Assembly: GCF_010731295.1 (NCBI RefSeq)
Contig: NZ_AP022579.1
Location: 1,612,001-1,676,000, forward strand
Reading direction: 5' to 3'
DNA: 64,000 nt
Source of the DNA: Mycolicibacterium boenickei
Lineage (GTDB): Bacteria; Actinomycetota; Actinomycetes; Mycobacteriales; Mycobacteriaceae
This document shows, in pieces, positions 45,106-54,400 of the stretch. How positions within the stretch are numbered: position 1 is the first letter of the stretch; each line of letters starts with the position of its first letter. The notes under the pieces were generated by a model. The model worked only from the letters and a program-made list of their open reading frames with translations, did not search any database and had not been told where the DNA came from. Both the position numbers and the translations under genes were made by a program.

Positions 45106-45548
45106 GCTGACTTGTCCAAGCAGGCGATGTAACCGTTCACGTTGCTGGTGGTCCTTTCGTCCTTGACCACGCCGTTGACGGTGATGCGGCACCCGATGGA
45201 TTCGCCGTCTCCTTGTGCCCGGAGATCGGCGAACATGGTCGGGTCGTCCGTGACCAGGGTTTGTGACCAGGGCAAGGTCGTGTCCTCGACCCGCTGGGGC
45301 TGGGCGTTGATGTCCAGATAGTTGATGGTGGCGACCGACCCCGGCGATCCGAACACTTCGAACAGAACCCGTTTGGGGTTGTATCCGGTGTTCTCCAGGG
45401 TGTCGGCGCTGGGCCGGGAGACTTCGTTGTCGGAACCGAATATCCCGTGCAGCCGGCTGACGGTGAAGGCGACGACGGCCACCACGAGTACGGCCACGAT
45501 CACCGTCCAGCGTCGCCTGACCAGGCTTCCTACCGAGATCCCCTGCAT
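45102..45548 (-). CDS. mmpS: MmpS-family membrane-anchored periplasmic accessory protein
   Basis: The 148-residue protein has a short cytoplasmic N-terminus, one membrane helix ([20 protein letters not shown]), and an MmpS beta-sandwich domain with the hallmark [21 protein letters not shown] and the C-terminal [14 protein letters not shown]. MmpS proteins assist the partner MmpL in export. ATG at 45548 with AAAGG 7 nt upstream is preferred to a TTG at 45566. The promoter lies in the operator-containing gap to the TetR gene. Confidence 0.9.
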   Translation of the reverse strand: MQGISVGSLVRRRWTVIVAVLVVAVVAFTVSRLHGIFGSDNEVSRPSADTLENTGYNPKRVLFEVFGSPGSVATINYLDINAQPQRVEDTTLPWSQTLVTDDPTMFADLRAQGDGESIGCRITVNGVVKDERTTSNVNGYIACLDKSA

Positions 45549-45620
45549 CTCAGAGCCTTTCGACAACGGCGCACGCCCACCGGGAGGCGAGAGTCTTCGG
45601 CCGTCTACAGCTTCTGAACG

Positions 45621-45634
45621 GTACCGTACGGTAC
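45621..45634. promoter_or_regulatory. TetR operator in the mmpS/TetR intergenic region
   Basis: GTACCGTACGGTAC is a perfect 14-bp palindrome between the divergent mmpS and TetR genes, 73 bp from mmpS and 63 bp from the TetR start. It is the probable binding site for coordinate repression. Confidence 0.7.
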
Positions 45635-45697
45635 TATCCTGGACGGGGCAAGGCCTACGGACAGTTCGCCGCCCCGCTCACGGAAAGGTTTTCCCGC

Positions 45698-46300
45698 GTG
45701 GTTCCCGCTTCGACGCACGATGTTTCACCGCCGGCCCCGGCGTCGCAGTGGACCGAGCGCGAGGCTGAGTTGTTGGCGGTGACCCTGCGCCTGTTGCAGC
45801 AGCATGGGTACGACCGGCTGACAGTGGAAGCCGTGGCGACCGAGGCGAAGTCCAGCAAGGCCACGATCTACCGGCGCTGGCCGTCGAAGACCGAGCTCGT
45901 GCTGGCGGCTTTCATCGAGGGCACTCGGGTTCAGCTGGTGCCGCCACGCACCGGCTCGTTGCGTACCGATCTGCTGAGTATCGGGGCTTCGGTGTGTGCC
46001 CAGGCGCGCGAGCACGGCAGCACCATGAGCGCGATCATGTCCGAGGTGGCGCACAGTCCGGAGCTGAGTGCCGCCCTGCAGAGCCAATTCGTGCTGCAGC
46101 GCAAGAAACTGATGGCTGACGTTCTCGCGGAGGCGGTGGAGCGCGGCGAGATCGATGCCGCTGCGATCCACGACGAGCTGTGGGACGTGATGCCGGGATA
46201 TCTGGTGTTCCGGTCCTTGATACCGGGCCGCCCGCCTACTGAGGCGACGGTTCGCGCCCTCGTCGACGACGTCCTGATGCCGAGTCTGACCCGGTTCTGA
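45698..46300 (+). CDS. TetR-family regulator of the mmpS-mmpL operon
   Basis: The 200-residue protein has an N-terminal HTH (residues about 15-65: LLQQHGYDRLTVEAVATEAKSSK, ATIYRRWPSKTELV) and a C-terminal TetR_C domain of the transporter-repressor type. GTG start at 45698 with GGAAAGG 9 nt upstream. Its divergence from mmpS-mmpL and the intervening palindrome indicate that it represses that export system; inducer unknown. Confidence 0.87.
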   Translation: MVPASTHDVSPPAPASQWTEREAELLAVTLRLLQQHGYDRLTVEAVATEAKSSKATIYRRWPSKTELVLAAFIEGTRVQLVPPRTGSLRTDLLSIGASVCAQAREHGSTMSAIMSEVAHSPELSAALQSQFVLQRKKLMADVLAEAVERGEIDAAAIHDELWDVMPGYLVFRSLIPGRPPTEATVRALVDDVLMPSLTRF

Positions 46301-46315
46301 ACCGCGGGGACACGG

Positions 46316-46609
46316 TCAGCGCCGGCGCCACCACACGAGCAGTCCCACTGCCGTGAGGACGGCGAGCACAACGGCTACCGGAACCGCCGGTTTGGACCTC
46401 GCGGCCTCGGTCGCCGCGTGGGTCCGGTCGACGACGGCTTCCTTGGTCTCGACTGCCTTGTCCTGTACCCGGCCTTTGACGTCGAGTTTGTCCGACAGTG
46501 CAGCCACTGTCTCGCCCAGCTCGCCGCGCGTCTTGTCGATATCGGACTGCAGTTCGTCGATGCCGGCGTCCGGCCCTGGTTCGGGCGGAAGGCGATCAGC
46601 GGTGGCCAT
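46316..46609 (-). CDS. DUF3618 membrane-anchored protein
   Basis: The 97-residue protein has a soluble helical N-terminal part with the DUF3618 signature IDELQSDIDKTRGELGETVAAL, a heptad-rich middle and a C-terminal membrane helix followed by WWRRR. Family function is unknown. It is usually found with the holin-like gene upstream, whose end overlaps its start by 14 bp. The two resemble the YqjD/YqjE ribosome- or envelope-associated pair of proteobacteria in layout (inference). Confidence 0.8.
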   Translation of the reverse strand: MATADRLPPEPGPDAGIDELQSDIDKTRGELGETVAALSDKLDVKGRVQDKAVETKEAVVDRTHAATEAARSKPAVPVAVVLAVLTAVGLLVWWRRR

Positions 46610-47006
46610 GTCGTGCCTCCTTGAGTTCGTCGAGATCCTGCTTGACGCTGTCGACCGATTGGCTCGCCGGCGGCGGTACCTGTTTGGCTTGGCTGCGGCT
46701 GACCAGTGCGGCCACCCCGGCGCCGAGGAACAGCACCGCGGCGACGATGAGCGCGGCCGCCCATACCGGCAGGGCCAGCGCGATCGCCGCCACTGCGGCA
46801 GCGACGACCGTCATCAGACCCAGCACCGCAAGCAGGCCGGCAGCGCTGATCAGCCCGGCGCCAAGTCCGGCGTGCCGCGCGGACTCCTGGAATTCGCGTT
46901 GCGCCAATCGCAACTCGTCGCGTACCAGCCGCGTCGTCTGCTGCTGTAATTGACCGAGGAGCTCGGCCGTGGACGCTTCGTTGATGGTTTTGGGTTCGGT
47001 AGTCAT
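46596..47006 (-). CDS. Phage-holin-3-superfamily (DUF1469) membrane protein
   Basis: The 136-residue protein has an amphipathic N-terminal helix (LLGQLQQQTTRLVRDELRLAQREF), two adjacent membrane helices (about 50-75 and 80-105) and a polar tail. This is the actinobacterial holin_3_6/DUF1469 family (YqjE-like), probably not a phage gene. ATG at 47006; GTG-type upstream extensions have no ribosome-binding site. Operon with the DUF3618 gene. Confidence 0.8.
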   Translation of the reverse strand: MTTEPKTINEASTAELLGQLQQQTTRLVRDELRLAQREFQESARHAGLGAGLISAAGLLAVLGLMTVVAAAVAAIALALPVWAAALIVAAVLFLGAGVAALVSRSQAKQVPPPASQSVDSVKQDLDELKEARHGHR

Positions 47007-47173
47007 CGTTGGGCCTTTCCCCAGGCGTACTACTTCTCCCATGGCTGTGCCCGACGCGGGACCGGGCAAAACCTCATATGCCGGCAGAGGTCGTTAGAAC
47101 CGGTCGGTTCGGGGTATCCGCACTGTCAGCCCGGAAGCCGTCCATTCGGGCAGTGGAGGATGCGAGGAGAACC

Positions 47174-47446
47174 GTGAGCCGACTCTCGAAGGTGCTGTAC
47201 ATGCCGCTGTCGATGGCGACGAGTGTGAGCGGGGGCCTGTTGGCCGGCGCGTTGTTCACCCAGATCTGGAAGCGCATCGACCAGCCCAACCTGGAACCGC
47301 CCGACCCCAAGGATCTCGAACGGTCCACCGCAAAGGCGCTGACGGCTGCAGCCCTTCAGGGCTTGGTATTCGGCCTGGTCCGAGCTGCCGTCGACCGGGC
47401 GGGGGCCAAGGGCTACCGGGCCCTGGCCCATGAATCGCCGGTCTGA
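47174..47446 (+). CDS. DUF4235 membrane protein
   Basis: The 90-residue protein has two hydrophobic segments (MATSVSGGLLAGALFTQIW and AALQGLVFGLVRAAVDRA) and the DUF4235 phrase PPDPKDLERSTAKALTAAA. Function unknown; in actinobacteria it commonly accompanies DUF3618 and holin-like genes, here on the opposite strand across a 167-bp gap. GTG start with GAGGAGA just upstream. Confidence 0.78.
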   Translation: MSRLSKVLYMPLSMATSVSGGLLAGALFTQIWKRIDQPNLEPPDPKDLERSTAKALTAAALQGLVFGLVRAAVDRAGAKGYRALAHESPV

Positions 47447-47489
47447 GCCGCACCGCCAAACCTGCGTGGCAGTCAGAAACTGATGTGTA

Positions 47490-48122
47490 TCAACGCAATC
47501 CGCGTATCGCCCAGATCGTCAGATAGGCGAGCCCGAAGAACGCCGCGACCGCTATCGCCACGCCTGTCGATTGCACATAGGACAGCGGTGAGCGCATCCA
47601 GTCGAACGTCGCCGCGACCACAGCGTCGGGCCGGGTGACCAGGTCCCAGGAGTTCCAGCGCTGGAACCGGCCGATGACGACCCCGACCGCGCACAGCGCA
47701 ACGGACAGCACGACGGCGAGCCAGCCCCAGAAGGCGCCGAACTCGTCGTCCAGCCGCTGATGCACCAGCAGCAGCGACACCACGCCCAGCAGAATCCCGG
47801 TCCAGGCGGCGAACCCGTACTGCAGCACGTGGCGCCACAGCTCGTAGCCTTCGCCGAGGTGAACCAGGTCGGTCACCAGATACGGGGCGTTCGGCAGGAA
47901 CGCCAGCCAGCCTGCGCCCAGCGGCAAGAGCCACAGCCGGCGCTCGACCAGATCGAACGCGATCGCGAAGACCATCGGAATCCAGGCCAGCACCAGGTTC
48001 CACACCAGGAACTTGGTCGGGTACGACATCGGGGCGGCCGGATCGGTGATCCCCAGTGCGAGGGTCAGCGCTGTCGTCGCCATCAGCGAGACGACCAGCA
48101 GGATGCCGCGGGCTTCGGTCAT
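47490..48122 (-). CDS. DUF1361 integral membrane protein
   Basis: The 210-residue protein has five to six membrane helices and the DUF1361 signatures FLVWNLVLAWIPMVFA and WLAFLPNAPYLVTDLVHL. Function unknown. It lies downstream of fadE5 on the same strand but is separated from it by a strong stem-loop, so it probably has its own promoter. Confidence 0.82.
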   Translation of the reverse strand: MTEARGILLVVSLMATTALTLALGITDPAAPMSYPTKFLVWNLVLAWIPMVFAIAFDLVERRLWLLPLGAGWLAFLPNAPYLVTDLVHLGEGYELWRHVLQYGFAAWTGILLGVVSLLLVHQRLDDEFGAFWGWLAVVLSVALCAVGVVIGRFQRWNSWDLVTRPDAVVAATFDWMRSPLSYVQSTGVAIAVAAFFGLAYLTIWAIRGLR

Positions 48123-48157
48123 GGGGTCCAGTCTGCCTGTCCCTCACCGAATCCCGA

Positions 48158-48214
48158 CGAGCAGACGCAAAAACCCCCAATTCCATTCGGAAAAGGGGGT
48201 TTTGCGTCTGCTCG
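48158..48214 (-). terminator. Long stem-loop downstream of fadE5
   Basis: CGAGCAGACGCAAAA...CCCCC (48158-48178) pairs with GGGGGTTTTGCGTCTGCTCG (48195-48214), a 20-bp stem with one bulged A and a 16-nt loop. It starts 8 bp beyond the fadE5 stop. Confidence 0.75.
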
Positions 48215-48221
48215 CGCAGGT

Positions 48222-50057
48222 TTAGAACGCGGCCTCGTCGAGCTCCATCACCTCGTTGTCGATGGTCTCGATGACCTGACGGGTGCTGGTGAGCAGCGGC
48301 AGCATGTTCTTCGCGAAGAACGATGCGGCAGCGATCTTGCCCTCGAGGTAGGTGCGGTCCTCGCCGGTGGCGCCGGCGTCGAGCTTCTCGATCGCAACCG
48401 CGGCCTGGCGGGCCAGCAGCCAGCCGAGCAGCAGGTCGCCGACCGACAGCAGGAAGCGGACCGAACCCAGACCCACCTTGTAGATGCTGGCGGCATCTTC
48501 CTGCGCGGCCATCAGGTAGCCGGTCAGGCTGGCGGCCATGCCCTGGACATCGGCCAGCGCGGTGCCGAGCAGCTCACGCTCGGTCTTCAGGCGGCCGTTG
48601 CCGGTCTCGTTCTTGATGAACTGCTCGATCTCACCGGCCACGAACGCCAGCGCCTGGCCCTTGTCGCGGACGATCTTGCGGAAGAAGAAGTCCTGCGCCT
48701 GGATGGCGGTGGTGCCCTCGTACAGCGAGTCGATCTTGGCGTCGCGGATGTACTGCTCGATCGGGTAGTCCTGCAGGAAGCCGGAACCGCCCAGGGTCTG
48801 CAGGCTCTCGGTCAGCTTGGCGTAGGCCTGCTCCGAGCCGAAGCCCTTGACCACCGGCAGCAGCAGGTCGTTGACCTTGTGCGCGAGCTCGGGCTCGACA
48901 CCGTGCAGAGCCTTGGCGACGTCCTTGTCCTGGAAGGTCGCGGTGTACAGGTACAGCGCGCGCATGCCCTCGGCGTAGGACTTCTGGGTCATCAGGCTGC
49001 GACGCACATCGGGGTGGTGCGTGATGGTGACGCGCGGGGCGGTCTTGTCCATCATCTGGGTCAGGTCGGCACCCTGCACGCGCTCCTTGGCGTACTCGAG
49101 AGCGTTGAGGTAGCCGGTCGACAGGGTCGCGATGGCCTTGGTGCCCACCATCATTCGGGCCTGCTCGATGACGTCGAACATCTGCGCGATGCCGTTGTGC
49201 ACCTCGCCGACCAGCCAGCCGACGGCAGGCTTGTCGTGCTGGCCGAAGGTCAGCTCACAGGTGGCCGAAACCTTCAGGCCCATCTTGTGCTCGACGTTGG
49301 TGACGTACACGCCGTTGCGCTCGCCCAGCTCGCCGGTCTCGAAGTCGAAGAGGAACTTCGGTACGAAGAACAGCGACAGACCCTTGGTGCCCGGGCCTGC
49401 GCCCTCGGGGCGGGCCAGCACCAGGTGGAAGATGTTCTCGAACAGGTCATCGGAGTCGGCGGAGGTGATGAACCGCTTCACGCCGTCGATGTGCCAGGAG
49501 CCGTCCTCCTGCTTGACGGCCTTGGTGCGGCCGGCGCCGACGTCCGAACCGGCATCGGGCTCGGTGAGCACCATGGTGGCGCCCCAGCCGCGCTCGGAGG
49601 CGAGGACAGCCCACTTCTTCTGCTCTTCAGTGGCGTTGTCGTAGAAGATCTGCGCGAAGGCGGCACCGCCGGCGTACATCCACACGGCGGGGTTGGCGCC
49701 GAGGATGTGCTCGTTGAGGGCCCACAGCAGCGCCTTGGGGGCGGGCACGCCGCCGAGCTCCTCGTAGAGGCCGACCTTGTCCCAGCCGCCGTCGATCGCA
49801 GCGCGCACCGACTTCTTGAAGGACTCGGGCAGCGCGACGGTGTGGGTCTTGGGATCGAACACCGGCGGGTTGCGGTCGCCGTCGGCGAACGACTCGGCGA
49901 TGGGTCCCTCGGCCAGGCGAGCCATCTCGTTGAGCATCTCGCGGGCCGTATCGGCGTCCAGGTCGGCGTAGTCGCCTGCCCCGAGGGCCTTGTCCAGCCC
50001 GAAGACGTCGAACAGGTTAAAGACCTGGTCACGGACATTGCTCTTGTAGTGGCTCAC
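48222..50057 (-). CDS. fadE5: Acyl-CoA dehydrogenase FadE5
   Basis: The 611-residue flavin-dependent acyl-CoA dehydrogenase has exactly the length of Rv0244c and, like it, is longer than classical family members. Visible motifs are [15 protein letters not shown] (FAD/substrate region), [29 protein letters not shown] and the catalytic Glu447 in [10 protein letters not shown]. FadE5 oxidises fatty acyl-CoAs of broad chain length at the alpha-beta position. GTG at 50057 with GGAGG 5 nt before it is chosen; an upstream in-frame start at 50081 would run through that ribosome-binding site. It diverges from the DapB-like gene. Confidence 0.95.
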   Translation of the reverse strand: MSHYKSNVRDQVFNLFDVFGLDKALGAGDYADLDADTAREMLNEMARLAEGPIAESFADGDRNPPVFDPKTHTVALPESFKKSVRAAIDGGWDKVGLYEELGGVPAPKALLWALNEHILGANPAVWMYAGGAAFAQIFYDNATEEQKKWAVLASERGWGATMVLTEPDAGSDVGAGRTKAVKQEDGSWHIDGVKRFITSADSDDLFENIFHLVLARPEGAGPGTKGLSLFFVPKFLFDFETGELGERNGVYVTNVEHKMGLKVSATCELTFGQHDKPAVGWLVGEVHNGIAQMFDVIEQARMMVGTKAIATLSTGYLNALEYAKERVQGADLTQMMDKTAPRVTITHHPDVRRSLMTQKSYAEGMRALYLYTATFQDKDVAKALHGVEPELAHKVNDLLLPVVKGFGSEQAYAKLTESLQTLGGSGFLQDYPIEQYIRDAKIDSLYEGTTAIQAQDFFFRKIVRDKGQALAFVAGEIEQFIKNETGNGRLKTERELLGTALADVQGMAASLTGYLMAAQEDAASIYKVGLGSVRFLLSVGDLLLGWLLARQAAVAIEKLDAGATGEDRTYLEGKIAAASFFAKNMLPLLTSTRQVIETIDNEVMELDEAAF

Positions 50058-50103
50058 TTTTCCTCCTTGTGAGAATGCCACCTGAGGTTGGGTACTCCGG
50101 ATA

Positions 50104-50121
50104 AGTTACCCACCAGTAACT
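50104..50121. promoter_or_regulatory. Candidate operator upstream of fadE5
   Basis: AGTTACCCACCAGTAACT has 6-bp perfect inverted arms with a 6-nt centre. A further half-site AGTAACTT lies at 50141-50148. The words TTACT/AGTAA recur in the fabG4-fadA2 promoter region. Confidence 0.5.
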
Positions 50122-50280
50122 GCGGCCAACTATACCGTTCAGTAACTTCAACGCAAAGAAACTCTGAGCAATTTCTGATAGCTAACCAACCCAGCGGTTG
50201 ATCGAGCTTTGTACTTCGCTGCGGAAACCGTTCTGACCAGCAGTTTAGTCATTATGTGACGATCCTCACGAATACGCCAT

Positions 50281-50286
50281 TAGGGT
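50281..50286 (+). promoter_or_regulatory. -10 box before the DapB-like gene
   Basis: TAGGGT directly abuts the ATG at 50287. A transcript start 6-7 nt later would coincide with the in-frame ATG at 50293, arguing for a leaderless mRNA starting there. Confidence 0.4.
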
Positions 50287-51372
50287 ATGCGGATGCGTCG
50301 AATTGCGGTGTGGGGTACGGGGAACATGGGTGCGACGGCCATCAGGTCGGCCACCGCGTTCCCGGGCCTGGAACTGGTTGCAGTCATCACGTCATCCGAG
50401 GACAAGGCTGGTCGCGATGCCGCGACGTTTGCCAAGCTCGACGGCCTCACCGGGGTCAGCGCCACCACAGACGTGGACGCGGCGCTCGCCCGGTGCGATG
50501 CCGTCGCCTACATGTCCTCCGGCGATATCCGACCGGAGGAGGCGCTCGCCGAGATCGAGCGGTGCCTGCGCGCGGGCAAACAGGTGGTGACGCCGTCGCT
50601 GTATTCCCTCTACGACCCGGCGTCGGCTCCGGCCGAGTGGGTCGAACGGCTCACCGACGCCGCGGTCGCCGGCAACTCCGCACTTCTGGTCAGCGGCGTC
50701 GACCCGGGGTGGGGCAATGACGCCCTGGCGGTGATCGCGGCCGGACTGTGTACCCGCATCCGCAGCATCCGGTGTCAGGAGATCTTCGATTACTCCACTT
50801 ACAACCAGCCGCATTCGGTGCGAGTGCTGTGTGGGTTCGGCGGGTCGATGGACGAGACCCCGATGATGTTGCTGCCGTCCATCCCCAGCATGGTGTGGGG
50901 CGGCAACGTGCGGCTGATCGGCCGCGGTCTCGGCCTGGAGATCGACGACATCACCGAGACCGTGGAACGGCTGCCGCTGACCGAGGCGGTCGACAACGTC
51001 ATGGGCCGGTTCGAGGCCGGCACGCAGGGTGCGTTCCGCCTCCAGGTCATCGGATGGGCCGACGGCGTCGAGCGGGTCATCATCGAACACATCACCCGTA
51101 TCGATCCGGCCTGCGCGCCGGACTGGCCCCAGCCCGACGAGGGCGTCGGCGACCACCGGGTGATCATCGACGGCGATCCGCAGCTGAGCATCGTGGTGCG
51201 CGCCGACGTTCCCGGCGGGACCCGCGCAGACGGCGGCAACACCACCGCGGCCAACCGCCTGCTCGGCGCGATCGACTGGCTGGCCACCCAGAAGCCCGGC
51301 ATCTACGACGGGCTCGACGTGCCGCTGCACCCGCCGCTGCCGCCCGAGGTCGAGGCCACCCGCTGGATCTGA
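50287..51372 (+). CDS. DapB-like NAD(P)-dependent dehydrogenase (diaminopentanoate-dehydrogenase type)
   Basis: The 361-residue protein has an N-terminal Rossmann domain with VWGTGNMGATAIR, VITSSEDKAGRDAATF and AVAYMSSGDIRPEEALAEIE, then a large catalytic domain (SGVDPGWGNDAL, DYSTYNQPHSVR). It resembles dihydrodipicolinate reductase-related proteins such as 2,4-diaminopentanoate dehydrogenase, not authentic DapB, which is about 245 residues. Role unknown. An equivalent gene separates fadE5 and the TPP pks in M. smegmatis. The start may be the ATG at 50293. Confidence 0.78.
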   Translation: MRMRRIAVWGTGNMGATAIRSATAFPGLELVAVITSSEDKAGRDAATFAKLDGLTGVSATTDVDAALARCDAVAYMSSGDIRPEEALAEIERCLRAGKQVVTPSLYSLYDPASAPAEWVERLTDAAVAGNSALLVSGVDPGWGNDALAVIAAGLCTRIRSIRCQEIFDYSTYNQPHSVRVLCGFGGSMDETPMMLLPSIPSMVWGGNVRLIGRGLGLEIDDITETVERLPLTEAVDNVMGRFEAGTQGAFRLQVIGWADGVERVIIEHITRIDPACAPDWPQPDEGVGDHRVIIDGDPQLSIVVRADVPGGTRADGGNTTAANRLLGAIDWLATQKPGIYDGLDVPLHPPLPPEVEATRWI

Positions 51373-51393
51373 CGTTCTTACGGCCAAGAAAGC

Positions 51394-51450
51394 CGAGTGG
51401 CCAGTTATCACACGCGAAGCGCGAAAAGGTGTGTCACAACTGGCCACTCG
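51394..51450. terminator. Bidirectional stem-loop between the DapB-like and pks genes
   Basis: CGAGTGGCCAGTT (51394-51406) pairs perfectly with AACTGGCCACTCG (51438-51450). The intervening 31 nt contain additional CACAC/GTGTG pairing that extends the helix. It lies between convergent genes. Confidence 0.75.
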
Positions 51451-51455
51451 ACGGG

Positions 51456-54400
51456 TTAGTCCTTGGGTCCTGCCTCTTCTGACTCTTCTGGCTCGGGTGC
51501 TGACTCCTTCGGCGCCTCCGCCGAATCCGGCGTTGACTCCTTCGGCGCCTCCGTCGGTTCCGCGTCGGGCAGCTGCGCCACCAGATACTCGGCGAGTCCG
51601 CCGATCGTCGGGTAGTCGAACACCGCGGTCGCGTTGAGCGTGAACTTGCCGCCGAACTGACTGTGCAGCCGGTTGCGGAGTTCGATCGCCATCAGCGAGT
51701 CCGTGCCGAGATCCAGGAAGCGGCTGGTCGCGGCCGGCGGTGAGGCGAGCCGTAGGAAGTTCTGCACCTCCTTCTGCAGGAACTCGGTGACGAACCCGGC
51801 ACGCTGCGGCACCGGGATCTCGAGCAACTGCTTGAGAACCTCACTGTCACCGACGACCTCACCGACGGCACTCGGCAGCACCAGGTCGAGAATCGGCGGC
51901 CGTTGACTGCCCAATACCTTCGCGGCCCGCTGCCAGTTCGCCTTGAGGACGGTGGCCTGGCCGGTGCCGTTGGCGATGACCTCGGAAAGTGCGGCAAGTG
52001 CCGCCCCGGGGTCGAGCGGAATCAGGCCCTGGGCACTGATGTTCGCGGTCGCCGCCTCTGAGGACGCCATGCCGCCCTGACCCCACGGACCGAAGTTGAT
52101 CCCCGTGGCGGGCAGGCCCTGCGCCCTGCGTTGTGCGATCAGACCGTCGAGCAGCGCATTGGCCGTCGCGTAGTTGGACTGCCCCGGTGAACCGAACAAG
52201 CTCGACACCGACGAGGACACGATGAAGAAGTCCAGATCGTCGTCCTTCGTCAACCTGTCCAGATACTCGGCGCCGAAGGCCTTGGGGGCCAACGTCGTCC
52301 GGAACCGCTCCACACTCTGCTGACCGAGCAGCGCATCGTCGAGCACACCGGCCAGATGGGCGACGCCCGCGAGCGGAGGTAGCTCCGCACGGATCCGCTC
52401 CAGGAGCTTCGCCACCCCGGCCTCTTCACCGACATCGGCGGTGAAGACGTGGATGCGGGTCTTGTTGCGCTCGGTGATCTCCCCGATCAACCGTTGTGCG
52501 TCCGCATCGGGCTCACGCCGGCTGGTCAACACGATGTCCCCGGCACCCAGCTGTGCCAGGTACGAGGCGGTGTGCAGACCGATGGCACCGAGCCCACCCG
52601 TGATCAGGTAAGTCCGGTCCGGGCGCGGGGCAAGCGGATTCGGCAGCTGGCACACGATCTTGCCGATGTGCCGGGCCTGCTGCATGCGCCGGAACGCGGT
52701 CCTGGCCTCCGTCAGCGGGTAGATCTCGGCGGGTAGCGGTTTCCAGTCGCCCTTGGCGAGGCCTTCCGAAATTTCAACGAGCAGGTCGCGAATGCGGTCG
52801 GGTTCGGTGAACATCACCGTGTCCAACGCGACGATCTCGTAGGCGACGTCGGGCCGGGCCTCGGCCATCTGCTCAGCTGACCAGATGTCGCGCTTGGCGA
52901 TCTCGGCGAACCGGCCGTTCTTGGCGGTGGCCTTCAGGGTCGCCTCGATGAACCCTTCGCTGGTCAGCGAGTTGAGCACCACGTCCACGCCGGCGCCGCC
53001 GGTGTCCGCCAGGATCTGATCGGCGAAATCCGTTGTCCGCGAATCGTAGACGTACTTGACACCCAGCTTGCGCAGCGTCGCGCGCTTGAAGGTGCTCGCT
53101 GTCGCGTAGACCTCCGCGCCACACTGCTGAGCCATCTGGATGGCGGCCAGGCCGACACCGCCGCTGGCGGCGTGGATGAGCACCTTGTCGCCCGGCTTGA
53201 GCTGCGCCCAGTCGAACGACAGCCGGACCGTCAGTGCCGCGGCGGGAATCGTGGCGGCCTCGACCCCGCTGATCCCGTCGGGGATCGGCGCGAGGAACTG
53301 AGCCGGCACGTTGAACCGGCTGGAGAAGGCGCCCTGCATCGAGCCGTAGACCCGCTGACCGACCTCGACCCCGGTGACGCCCTCACCCAATTGCGTGACG
53401 ATGCCGGCGAAGTCACCGCCGATCGGCCCGGGATCACCCGGGTACAACCCCAGCACGTTGAGCACGTCGCGGAAGTTGAGGCCGGCGGCCTCCACCCGCA
53501 CCTGCACGTAACCCTCGTCCGGCGCGGTCACCTCCTTCTCGGTGATCCGAAGGTTGTCGATCGCGCCGCGCTCGGTGGGTGCAAGGACGTAGTCGCTCCC
53601 GCGGGGCACGTTCAGGTTCCCGCTACGCGCCCACGGAAGCAGGCGGGAAGCCAACAGCTTGCCTTGCCGCACTGCGATTTCCGGCTCTTCAACCGGTGTG
53701 ATCAACAGATTCGCCAGTGCTTGGACGGCCTCCGGGGACCCGTCGGTGTCGATGAGTTTGGCGCGCAGCGCCGGCTCCTCGTTGATCGTGGTGCGCCCGA
53801 ATCCCCACAGCGCCGCCTGCACCGGATCGACCGGCTCACCGGATTCTGTGGCGACGGCCCGTTCGGTGACGATCCAGAGCCCGCCGGGCAGTTTGATCTC
53901 GCCGCCCTGCACGGTGTGTACGGCACTGAGCAGGTTGGCGATCTCGGTCTCGAGCCGGGCCTGGCTGTCCACGCTCGATTCCCCTGCGCCCGGCGCTGCG
54001 GCGCGCCAGACGACACCGGCGAACGGCAGGCCGCGTTCCTTGGCCTGTGCCAGCACCTGCCCGAGGAGCTCCGAATCGGTGCTCCGGTCGAACGGGATGC
54101 AGCCCGGCACCTTGGTGGCAAGGTCGTCGAAGCCGGCGATCAGCCATGTGCCGCTGGTGTTCTCGGCCGCGTCCTCGGCAGCCGGCGGCACCGGAACCTC
54201 GTGCCAGCCGAGCGTGTACATCAGACGGGTGGCATCGCCGCCGAGGCCACGGAGCAGCGCCTCACGAGGTGCGCGTTTGACCGTGAAGTCGCGAACGCCG
54301 CCGAGATAACTGCCGTCCCGGTCGAGGTAATCGAGATCGAAGACCTGGGTCTCGCTGTCGAGGGCGCTCTCGTGCCACCGCGCACGGCAGTAGAAACGCC

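Noticed and set aside
46596..47006. Prophage holin
   Set aside because: No lysin, integrase or other phage gene is near; the DUF1469/DUF3618 pairing is a chromosomal actinobacterial arrangement.
47760..50072. 770-codon plus-strand frame opposite fadE5
   Set aside because: Shadow of fadE5; the fadE5 frame has all family motifs and the catalytic Glu447.
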